Shown: one piece after another, positions 38,355-46,546 of the stretch
How the letters are laid out: each line of letters opens with the position of its first letter
Numbering within the stretch: position 1 is the first letter of the stretch
NCBI RefSeq assembly: GCF_900142015.1
Contig: NZ_FQZN01000013.1
Location: 1 to 64,000 of the forward strand
Direction of reading: 5' to 3'
From: Bacteroides stercorirosoris
GTDB lineage: Bacteria > Bacteroidota > Bacteroidia > Bacteroidales > Bacteroidaceae
DNA: 64,000 bases
Notes under the pieces: generated by a model
What the model saw: only the letters and a program-made list of their open reading frames with translations
What the model was told of the DNA's origin: nothing
Databases searched by the model: none
Position numbers and translations under genes: made by a program

Positions 38355-40751
38355 TTATTCGTTTTTAATTACTTCCGCCGGATTGCTCCTTGCTATCCGC
38401 AAGATACGGAAAAGTATTGTAATGGCTGTAATAAAAGTAACAATCAGGAATATACAGAACCAGAACAGGAATCCGCAATCAAAGAACACTGTATACATCT
38501 GTTTCCATAGCATCAACGCGGCATATACAAGCGGGAATGCAATGACGGCACTGCACAACAACAGAATGATGTAAAGGCGTGCAAACAACAGGATGATTTG
38601 CGGAACATTCGCTCCGTTCACTTTGCGGATGGCAACCTCCTTTTGCCTGCGTTCCGTATCGAGTGTGATGCTGGAATATACACCCAATAAAGTAATGATG
38701 ATACTGACTATGGCAAAGAAGAGAATAATATCTTTCAGATTGTACTCAATGGCCTGTACCTCGTGGATATTATCAAGGAACGTTTTTGTTTGATAAGTTA
38801 TGTTTTCAGGCAACATTTCGCGGCAGACTTTCTCTATCCATCGAGCTACTTCTTTCTGCTGTCCGGAATGGCTTTTGATATAGCAATGGCCTATATAGCC
38901 GGAAGAGTCATAAGGAACAAAGGCATACCCATTACTCCGGTTATATACATCAGCCTGGAAAGGAGCGGATATTCCGCATATTGTGTAATCCGTATTCCGG
39001 CTGTACAGATTCATGCCGATTACATCCTTTTTCTGTATTTCCTGCCAGGCTCTGTCTACTATAATTTCTTTTTCTGTCTGTGGGGTACTCCCCTGCTCTA
39101 TGGAAATATTCATGAAAGAGAAGAAATTGGATGGAACAGCCATGATGTTTATGTCAATCCAGGAGTTCTCATTTCCTTTCTCGGTCGTTAATCCATTCCC
39201 GGATATTCCATACATGTAGCCTATATCTGACAACAGAACTTCTTTCACTCCGGCATGTTGCTTGAAACGTTCTATCATAGTCAGCTTTTCTTCGTTTTTC
39301 ATGAATGAATAATCCAACGGGACACTTAATATTTCCGCTTTCTCTTTCCGGCTTAATGTGTGGAATAAAGTATTGGCTGTTTTTTCTGATTGCAGGTATA
39401 GGGCAACAGTCAGTGATACGAATACCCAGCAAATAAAAAATTGGATGCCCAGCATGAGGTTACGTCCCCATTGTTTCCCTCTGCGCTTGTTGCTTCCGTA
39501 GATACCTGTTTGCACTGAAATCTTACGGATGCGGGTGGAAACAGACAGGCAGATGATGGCGCAAAGTATGATAAGGAATACGATGTATTGCAAAGCATGC
39601 ATCAAAAGAACTTCAGGAGTAAAGGACATGGCAAATCCCGGTAAAGAGAAATTCATGCGGTTTCCAAGTAATTCGATTCCCCAAAATACCAATACGGATG
39701 ATATGGAGATAACGATCAGAGATTGTGTAAACAGCAGGCTGAATAATTGTTTCCAGTTGCAGCCTGCCATCTTCATGATGCTGTATTCTTTGGTTCGGTT
39801 AAAGAATGAACCTATGAGAAAATGAAAGAAGTTTATCAACCCTACCAACAAAATCAATGTACCTATGATTCCGGTCACCAATGCCAGATAGGAAGCCCCT
39901 TGTTTCTTCAGTTGAGTACCCATGCGATCGGCTGTGATGGTGTAGGACTCGTTATATAGAGTATAAGTATAGTTTCTTTGGGAGAATTGTTTTTCTAAAG
40001 CGGCACAAGTGGCTTGTGGTGATAACAAGGCATAGGTGGTTGCTCCTGTCATGTTGTGGCGTTTAGGGCTTTGCAAAAGTCCCTCACTGTCATTTATAGC
40101 CAGTACGTCTATGCTTTGCATGAAATCAATGCTATTGTTCAGCGGTATATCTTCCATTACAGCTTGAATGATATATACGATGCCTCCTGTTTTCGGGGTA
40201 CTCTCGGGAGACGTATTGAGCCTTCTCATCAAAGTCATGTGTTTGCCGATTGCATTTTCTGCATCACCGAATATCTTAATGGCAATGGATTCGCTCAGAA
40301 TAACAGAATTAAGAGATTGACTTGCCATTTTCCAATGTCCTGCCACTATTTTGGGGGTGAATACTCTATTGTAGCAGGTGTCCGCTTCAATCGTTTCAAG
40401 TTCATAAGGCAACGTCTTTTCAGGAGATATCTCTACATAGAAAGAACGTTCACGCGGATATGTGACAGATGAGATGGCTTCCACTTCTCCCATCGACCAG
40501 GTGCGAAGTTCTTCGGATAAGGGGACGGGTGTGCCGGAAAAATATCTGTCGGCCTTACTGTCATAAAGGCTCAATTCGGCTATGCGGTTGTAATTGGCGA
40601 AGCAATGATTGGTGCTGTCTACGAAGCGGCTGCAATACATACAGATACAGAAGCATAACAGTCCCACCGATAATCCGATGATGGATATAATGTTCTGTGT
40701 CTTGTATTTACACAAGTTTCTGATTGCAATTTTGAAATAATGTAATATCAT
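38355..40751 (-). CDS. FtsX/MacB-like ABC permease 2
   Basis: 798 residues with the duplicated architecture of its neighbours (first span about 18-40, FtsX blocks near 285-420 and at the C-terminus, end motif NPAEVIKNE). It is the first gene of the second transporter operon. The sigma-54 promoter lies 105 bases upstream, and between them are two short stretches that look like the 3' tails of lost permease genes. Confidence 0.9.
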   Translation of the reverse strand: MILHYFKIAIRNLCKYKTQNIISIIGLSVGLLCFCICMYCSRFVDSTNHCFANYNRIAELSLYDSKADRYFSGTPVPLSEELRTWSMGEVEAISSVTYPRERSFYVEISPEKTLPYELETIEADTCYNRVFTPKIVAGHWKMASQSLNSVILSESIAIKIFGDAENAIGKHMTLMRRLNTSPESTPKTGGIVYIIQAVMEDIPLNNSIDFMQSIDVLAINDSEGLLQSPKRHNMTGATTYALLSPQATCAALEKQFSQRNYTYTLYNESYTITADRMGTQLKKQGASYLALVTGIIGTLILLVGLINFFHFLIGSFFNRTKEYSIMKMAGCNWKQLFSLLFTQSLIVISISSVLVFWGIELLGNRMNFSLPGFAMSFTPEVLLMHALQYIVFLIILCAIICLSVSTRIRKISVQTGIYGSNKRRGKQWGRNLMLGIQFFICWVFVSLTVALYLQSEKTANTLFHTLSRKEKAEILSVPLDYSFMKNEEKLTMIERFKQHAGVKEVLLSDIGYMYGISGNGLTTEKGNENSWIDINIMAVPSNFFSFMNISIEQGSTPQTEKEIIVDRAWQEIQKKDVIGMNLYSRNTDYTICGISAPFQADVYNRSNGYAFVPYDSSGYIGHCYIKSHSGQQKEVARWIEKVCREMLPENITYQTKTFLDNIHEVQAIEYNLKDIILFFAIVSIIITLLGVYSSITLDTERRQKEVAIRKVNGANVPQIILLFARLYIILLLCSAVIAFPLVYAALMLWKQMYTVFFDCGFLFWFCIFLIVTFITAITILFRILRIARSNPAEVIKNE

Positions 40752-40773
40752 AAGTTTATGTTAATTATGTGTA

Positions 40774-40831
40774 TTATTCGCTTTTGATTACTTCTATATA
40801 TTCTCACATTTCATTCGCTTTTGACGGCTTT
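40774..40831 (-). pseudogene. Remnant 3' tails of two FtsX-like permease genes
   Basis: On the minus strand 40794-40774 encodes EVIKSE followed by a stop, identical to the C-terminus of permeases 3 and 5 apart from the residue before. 40831-40811 encodes KAVKSE and a stop in a similar context. Neither has a start or a body. They lie directly between the sigma-54 promoter and permease 2, suggesting that permease genes were deleted here. Confidence 0.5.
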
Positions 40832-40855
40832 TACTGAATCTTTTCATATTAAGAT

Positions 40856-40872
40856 TTCAAATCCTGTGCCAA
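40856..40872 (-). promoter_or_regulatory. Sigma-54 (-24/-12) promoter of operon 2
   Basis: Minus strand TTGGCACAGGATTTGAA against YTGGCACGnnnnTTGCW: the -24 GG and full TGGCAC match, and the -12 has TTGA instead of TTGC. A nearly identical copy precedes operon 1. The leader to permease 2 would be about 95 bases. Confidence 0.75.
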
Positions 40873-40927
40873 ACTTATAACTAATTGTTTATTAGATAAA
40901 TATTGAATATGATAATAGAAAATCAGT

Positions 40928-40962
40928 GTGCTATACTGCACAAAAATAGTGCATATTCGCAC
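40928..40962. promoter_or_regulatory. Enhancer palindrome pair of operon 2
   Basis: GTGCTATACTGCAC (40928-40941) and GTGCATATTCGCAC (40949-40962), 21 bases apart, 56 bases upstream of the -24 element. The form is GTGC-N6-GCAC. The same pair at the same distances occurs before operon 1. Probable binding sites for the NtrC-type regulator at 52045-53415. Confidence 0.65.
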
Positions 40963-41184
40963 ACGGTATACATTTAACCGCTCAATTATTTAAGTTTCGT
41001 AAGTGCTCGGCTTTTTAGTTGAGTAAGGACTAAAAGCGTGGCATGGAATAGATGTAATTTTATTTCTTGGAGAGGTGGAGAAGACTTATTTCACTTTTCC
41101 TAATATTCGGTAATTTGCAATTGAGAACTTTTTCTGATTGTTATCGCCAGTATATCAATGTGTTATGCTTGTAAAAATAGAAAA

Positions 41185-41535
41185 TTAGGGTCATGAATAG
41201 GTTCAGGGTCAACTATACCCCCAATTTTACTCAAATAAAATACTTTCCCTTGAGGATATGTAAATATAAAGATACATTTTATGCCAAAGCATCAAAGAAT
41301 AAGATGAATTCATCTGAATAGCTCCATGTTTGAGTTTGATGTATATTATAATTACCTATATTACAGGCACTCGGATTGAATGAAAATACTGTCATTCCTA
41401 AACCTTCCGAGGAAATGTTTTTCAATAATACATAAAATTGTAATTTGTTGAAATACAATGGAGTAAGTGTTTTTTCTTTCTAAATACACCTATAAATGAC
41501 GTTATAGGTGACCCTGAACCTATTTTGAACCCTCT
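41185..41535. mobile_element. MITE-like element with 27-base inverted ends
   Basis: AATAGGTTCAGGGTCA (41196-41211) recurs as its exact complement at 41509-41524. The similarity extends outward to 27 bases at 22 matches (41185-41211 and 41509-41535). The 297 bases inside hold no long open frame. It could be a MITE, an IS remnant or an invertible segment. It lies upstream of the operon 2 control module. Confidence 0.5.
41267..41296 (-). promoter_or_regulatory. Promoter-like pair inside the inverted element
   Basis: Minus strand TTTG (41293-41296), 18 bases, then TATCTTTA (41267-41274), one base off the TAnnTTTG consensus, pointing toward operon 2. Confidence 0.35.
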
Positions 41536-41612
41536 ACAAGGTTTTTCGAAAGCTTCTGTAGAACTGTAATATGTTGCTTTTATTCATGCAATGTATAGGT
41601 GAGAGCTGATAG

Positions 41613-41687
41613 CAAGCAATGTTACCACATAAAACAAGCAATGTCACAATGCAGCACATTGCTTGTTATACACTGCAACATTGCTTG
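41613..41687. repeat. 22-bp-period array of CAAGCAATGT
   Basis: CAAGCAATGT at 41613 and 41635, then its complement ACATTGCTTG at 41656 and 41678, spaced 22, 21 and 22 bases. The inner pair forms an 11-bp hairpin. It lies directly after the stop of permease 3, at the end of operon 1, and may act as a 3' structure. Confidence 0.8.
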
Positions 41688-41718
41688 TCGTTCATACATT
41701 TCGAGCTGCTCCCCCGGC

Positions 41719-44106
41719 TCATTCACTCTTTATCACTTCTGCCGGATTCTGCCGTGCTGCCTGCCACATGCGCCACCCGATGCTGAAAGCAATTACTATT
41801 GCAATGCCTGTGAATATAAGGATGAATGGCAATACTCCTATATTGACCTGGCGATTGTAAGTCTCAATCCACTGTTTCATGATAATGTAGCCGACGGGGA
41901 AAGCTATCAGCGATGATATAATAAGAAGCAATGCATATTCTTTGAAAAAAATGCATAGAATATTACCGATGGTAGCTCCATTCACTTTGCGGATAGCTAT
42001 CTCCTTGCGTCGTAGCTCGCAAGTCAATGTAACCAAAGAATAGATGCCGAATACGGATATCAGAATACAAACTAATGAAGAGAAACTCAAAAGACCGGAT
42101 AAGGCATCTTCTGATTTCAGGTATTGGTTGTATCGTTCTTCTTCACTATCCAAAAATAATTTGCGGTCGGGAAGTTCCGACTGCTGCATCTCTTCAATAC
42201 GGCGGTGACATTCTTCCCAGGTCCCCGGCTTATATTTGAAAAGTACGAAACAACGCGGCCACATATATTTCGATTTATTTGTATTGACAAATACTGCGTG
42301 CGGCAAATCTTTTGTGGGAGATCTGTAAGCACAGTCTTTTATGACTCCTATTACGGTCATAGGTGTCATTTCTTTATTACAATAAGAGATGTGTTTTCCG
42401 ATTGCTTCTTCAGGTGTCCAGCCCATAGTCCGGGCTGTTGTCTCCATAATATTGACTTCGCGGACATCTGATTTATCTGAAACCCACTCTCCCGCCAGCA
42501 GTTGCATATTGTAGAATTTGAAAAACTCTTCACCTGCCAGAACCTCATCTATGCCGAGTGGCTTTTCAATTGTTCCATCCAGGCCATCCCATGAGTCGAC
42601 TTCAAAAGCAGAATAGGCACCCATACTGATGAGAGGCCAGTAAACAGGTTTCACCACTTCGGTAACCATGGGTAATGCCTTCACTTTTTCTGCCCACACA
42701 TTCATGTCCACATTCATCCAGATACCCAAGGATGCCCGGTTCTGATAATCCATTCCCGTATCTACATTACGTAAATGATAGAGTTGCATTTGCATAATGG
42801 CGGTACAGAGGATAAATGCTATGCAAACCACCAGCTGTATTACAATGCTTCCTTTGCGACATATATGTCCAATGGCGCCTGCGTGTGGACTATGTATTGT
42901 GTTGTGCAGCGAATGGCGGCGGAATATAAAGACAGAAAGTATAGCAACAAGGAATGCCAATATTGCCATACCTGCTATGTATATCATGCAATTGCCATAA
43001 ACAGATATATCTGTATCAACAATCATGGAATAGCGTAAGAACCAAGGCTTGAGTAGTTCTATGAAAAACATTCCCAATATGGAAGCCAGCAAAATGGTAA
43101 ATAAGAAATCGGTGCTGAGCAGTGCCAACAAAGATCCTTCGGAAGCCCCGTTTACTTTACGCAAAGCCATTTCACGTTTGCGGGAGCGGAAACAGTCCAT
43201 ATAAATCGTCAGATAGTTTACTAATGCACATAGAATAATGAGTATTCCTGTTATCGAGAAATAAACAATATAACGGAATTGTACAATGAGTTCATCTCCA
43301 CGAACAAATTCATCTGCGTAGCGTAATTCTGTGATAGGTTCCAGATAGAAACGGGTAATTCCGGTCACTTCAGTGTACTTGTTCCTTTTCAATTCTTCAG
43401 GGAAATTCCGGTTCATCTTTTCTAAAAGTGCGTGCGCGTCAGTTCCATCCTTTACCTTTATCAACAGTCTATAGTGGCTGTTATCCCATGAAGTGTCACC
43501 ATTGCTCATCCATCCCATAACGGAGTATTTAAAATTAGAGTGTCTTCCCCAATCACTAATAACGGCCCCTATGCGATATTCCCTCATATTGTTGGAGGCA
43601 ATCACATTTTGTCCGATGACCTTGGTGGTGCCAAAAAGCTCACGAGCCATCGTTTCTGTTATAGCTATCTCTTTTGTTTCTCCTGTATTTGATAAATAGA
43701 AATCCTGGCTACCTTCTAAAATCTTTATATCCATCATGCGTATAAAGGTAGAATCCGGCGCAATATACGGGCATTCTATCTGTTGTTTGTTTTTTAGGGT
43801 GAAGAAACTTTGTTGTTCGAATATGCAGAAGTCTTCTATTTCCGAATAAGTATTCTTTAGATAACCACCCAAAGCGTAGGGCACAAAGTTGGAATAATGT
43901 GCTCCGAAATGACTATCATCCGTGCGTACCAGATAGATACACTCCGCATCCTTGTGAAAGCTATCGTAAGTCATCTCATATTGTATCCAGAATGTGGACA
44001 AGGCGAAGCAGGCCAGACCGATTGCCAGACCGACAATGCTGATTATACTTTGTATCTTATGTTTTAGTATATTCCGAAATGCTATTTTCAGATAATGTTG
44101 TATCAT
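41719..44106 (-). CDS. FtsX/MacB-like ABC permease 3
   Basis: 795 residues, two-half architecture: span about 21-40, exported domain, FtsX spans near 277-400, span about 425-445, second exported domain, and a C-terminal three-span block containing RRKEIAIRKVNGATIG and ending NPAEVIKSE. Last gene of operon 1, 15 bases after permease 4. Its N-terminus (MIQHYLKIAFRNIL) is nearly that of permease 5, indicating recent duplication. Confidence 0.9.
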   Translation of the reverse strand: MIQHYLKIAFRNILKHKIQSIISIVGLAIGLACFALSTFWIQYEMTYDSFHKDAECIYLVRTDDSHFGAHYSNFVPYALGGYLKNTYSEIEDFCIFEQQSFFTLKNKQQIECPYIAPDSTFIRMMDIKILEGSQDFYLSNTGETKEIAITETMARELFGTTKVIGQNVIASNNMREYRIGAVISDWGRHSNFKYSVMGWMSNGDTSWDNSHYRLLIKVKDGTDAHALLEKMNRNFPEELKRNKYTEVTGITRFYLEPITELRYADEFVRGDELIVQFRYIVYFSITGILIILCALVNYLTIYMDCFRSRKREMALRKVNGASEGSLLALLSTDFLFTILLASILGMFFIELLKPWFLRYSMIVDTDISVYGNCMIYIAGMAILAFLVAILSVFIFRRHSLHNTIHSPHAGAIGHICRKGSIVIQLVVCIAFILCTAIMQMQLYHLRNVDTGMDYQNRASLGIWMNVDMNVWAEKVKALPMVTEVVKPVYWPLISMGAYSAFEVDSWDGLDGTIEKPLGIDEVLAGEEFFKFYNMQLLAGEWVSDKSDVREVNIMETTARTMGWTPEEAIGKHISYCNKEMTPMTVIGVIKDCAYRSPTKDLPHAVFVNTNKSKYMWPRCFVLFKYKPGTWEECHRRIEEMQQSELPDRKLFLDSEEERYNQYLKSEDALSGLLSFSSLVCILISVFGIYSLVTLTCELRRKEIAIRKVNGATIGNILCIFFKEYALLLIISSLIAFPVGYIIMKQWIETYNRQVNIGVLPFILIFTGIAIVIAFSIGWRMWQAARQNPAEVIKSE

Positions 44107-44121
44107 GGTATTCTATATTTT

Positions 44122-46524
44122 TTATTCTGTTTTCATAATCTTTGCCGGATTAATGCGTACGGCCTTATTCACCTGCCATAACAAAGTGCCCAATGAAATG
44201 CCTACAACAATTAGTATGGCAATCACATATATGAATATACTGACAGGTGCTTTAACAACGAAATCCTTTGTATAAATGTATATGAGATAATAAGATAATG
44301 GTACGGTAAGCAGTGTTGCCCCTCCTGTCACCCATATATATTTGCGGAATAAGATTGAATATAAATTCCGTAGTTGCGCTCCGTTTACTTTTCGAATAGC
44401 TATCTCTCGGTAACGTTGGCGGATATCGAACAAGGAAAGTCCGAACAGTCCCAGCGCCGAAACAAAGATGGAGATGGCGGAGAAAAGCGTGAAGACAGTT
44501 GACACACGGCGGTCTTCGCGATACAGGGCCTGTACATCTTCTTCCAGCCAGTGATAGTCCAGTTCTTCTGTATTATAGATTTCTTGCCGGGCGTTTTTCA
44601 GATAGGCGATGATTTCTTTCTCTTTTCCCGGTTTACAGGCTATTTGATATTGTGCGCCCATGCTATTAGGAGAAACCATATATACCACCGGCTTTTTACC
44701 GGCAGTAAGATGCCCTGTATAATAGTCTTTGATGACTGCCTCTACTGGCATTAATGATAAGCCTCCTTCTATTATCTTTCCATCTGTACCCATCGAAATC
44801 CAAAGAGCCTGTTCTCCTCTGACGAATGCGTCTTCACGACGTGTATAGCCGAAAATTTTCATGGCGGCTTCATTCATGACTACCAGATATTGGCTGTTTC
44901 TATCCACCTTTTGGGGCAAGGTGCCTTCTATCGATTGTAAATTATATAAATCAAAGAAGTCCACCGGAACCCACATCATCATTACATTTTGCTTCATGTC
45001 TTTGTCATTTATAAGAGCATACGTACTTCCTGCTCCATAGATTCCACTGCGTGTCGGGTTTCCGCAAAACCATCGTTCAATGAACGGACATTCTTGCAGT
45101 TTTTGCTGGATGCTCTGAGCATTTTGCCTGTGCTTGTTTTTCTGTTCATTACTTTCTGAATACCAGTTTTTGGAAACTGCTACTAAGTTGGTATATAATA
45201 TACCCGTAGTCCGAAATCCCGGTGGAGTATTCTGCAGAAAGCGGAGGTGATTGCTGAAATACAATGATAGTATAATGAGCAAGAGAGTGATGCTATATTG
45301 GATAAATAAGAAAACCGTACGGGTTGCAACCGATTGGCGTGAGCCCCCGATGGAGCGTATAGATACAATAGGCGGTAGATAATTGTATTTGATAAAGGGA
45401 TAGATTGTAGTGATTAATGGCAAGAGAACTAAAACGCCTAATGACAACTGCCAGTCAAAAGCGGTATAGGGAATATCACTCTCTAATAACTGGTTGGCAT
45501 ATCCGGCAAATACCTCGATGAAGAACCAGGCCAGTAGCAATGCGATGGATATCATCAAAACATTCTCAGTCCATAATTGTGTGAACAGAGTGCGTCCCTG
45601 CACACCGAAGACTTTCTTCACCCCATATTCTTTGGAACGCCTTAGCATAAAGACCAGATAGATATTAACGAAGTTCAATATACCTGCCATCAATAACAGC
45701 AAACATACTCCGGTGAGTATCAGTATGTGTGAACGGCTGCTGTAATGCCATATTTCAGGGTCATCGCCCGAAGCCGCCAATTCCTTGTTCCAATAAAGTT
45801 GGCTGACAGGGATGAAATCATATCGTATTCTAAATCCTTGTGAAGTCTGACGGTAGACATTACTGGAAGCATTAATGGCATCCACATCAACTCCAGGCAT
45901 GAAACGTAGAAGTTCAATATACATTCTGCTCCATTCCCTTTTTGTCTTGAGATTCAGGTTCATCACAACATCAAATGTCAGCGAGGATTTGCATGCCGGT
46001 TCATCTAATATGCCGCAAATAGTGAGGTGCTTGCCTCCGGAGTACTCCATCGTCTGTCCTATTGGGTCTTTGTCTCCAAATACACGTTTAGCGAATTCCC
46101 GTGTGACAAGAGCTTCTTCCGGGGCTTCCATCCGTTTACCTTTCAGCGGATAATTAAAGAAATGGAAGAAAGCTGTATCAGCTACTAATACTTGGACAGC
46201 ATAAGGCTTTTCATCAATCGTCACATTATCATTGCAGGATGTAATGAAGTAACTTCTTTCTTTGATGGCCTCAGGCTGAAAATAGATAGTATCTGCTCCG
46301 TTATCCGCACCCACACTGCCGGGGAATACATTGCCGTCAATATCCCGGAGCGGAATATAGACATTGTCAGCATCCGTGCAATGGGTGTTGACCTGAATTT
46401 CCCGATGAATGTAGCGGACTAATATGATAGTACATGCCAGACTCAGTGCTAGCCCGATAATATTAATAGCTGTATATGATTTAGAGCGTATTAGGAAACG
46501 CCAAGCGTATTTGAGTGTTTTCAT
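44122..46524 (-). CDS. FtsX/MacB-like ABC permease 4
   Basis: 800 residues from the ATG at 46524 (MKTLKYAWRFLIRSKSYTAI); a TTG three codons upstream is less likely. Same duplicated permease layout, but the most divergent of the group in its N-terminus and its end motif (NPAKIMKTE). Lies 22 bases after permease 5, in operon 1. Confidence 0.88.
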   Translation of the reverse strand: MKTLKYAWRFLIRSKSYTAINIIGLALSLACTIILVRYIHREIQVNTHCTDADNVYIPLRDIDGNVFPGSVGADNGADTIYFQPEAIKERSYFITSCNDNVTIDEKPYAVQVLVADTAFFHFFNYPLKGKRMEAPEEALVTREFAKRVFGDKDPIGQTMEYSGGKHLTICGILDEPACKSSLTFDVVMNLNLKTKREWSRMYIELLRFMPGVDVDAINASSNVYRQTSQGFRIRYDFIPVSQLYWNKELAASGDDPEIWHYSSRSHILILTGVCLLLLMAGILNFVNIYLVFMLRRSKEYGVKKVFGVQGRTLFTQLWTENVLMISIALLLAWFFIEVFAGYANQLLESDIPYTAFDWQLSLGVLVLLPLITTIYPFIKYNYLPPIVSIRSIGGSRQSVATRTVFLFIQYSITLLLIILSLYFSNHLRFLQNTPPGFRTTGILYTNLVAVSKNWYSESNEQKNKHRQNAQSIQQKLQECPFIERWFCGNPTRSGIYGAGSTYALINDKDMKQNVMMMWVPVDFFDLYNLQSIEGTLPQKVDRNSQYLVVMNEAAMKIFGYTRREDAFVRGEQALWISMGTDGKIIEGGLSLMPVEAVIKDYYTGHLTAGKKPVVYMVSPNSMGAQYQIACKPGKEKEIIAYLKNARQEIYNTEELDYHWLEEDVQALYREDRRVSTVFTLFSAISIFVSALGLFGLSLFDIRQRYREIAIRKVNGAQLRNLYSILFRKYIWVTGGATLLTVPLSYYLIYIYTKDFVVKAPVSIFIYVIAILIVVGISLGTLLWQVNKAVRINPAKIMKTE

Positions 46525-46546
46525 ATTTTTCAAGTATACTGTGTTA

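Noticed and set aside
40884..40895. IHF site at the conserved 12-mer ATTGTTTATTAG
   Set aside because: The position fits a bending protein, but the sequence does not match the IHF consensus, so it is reported only as a conserved block of the module.
46525..46533. TTG start three codons upstream for permease 4
   Set aside because: The ATG at 46524 aligns with the paralogues' short N-termini.
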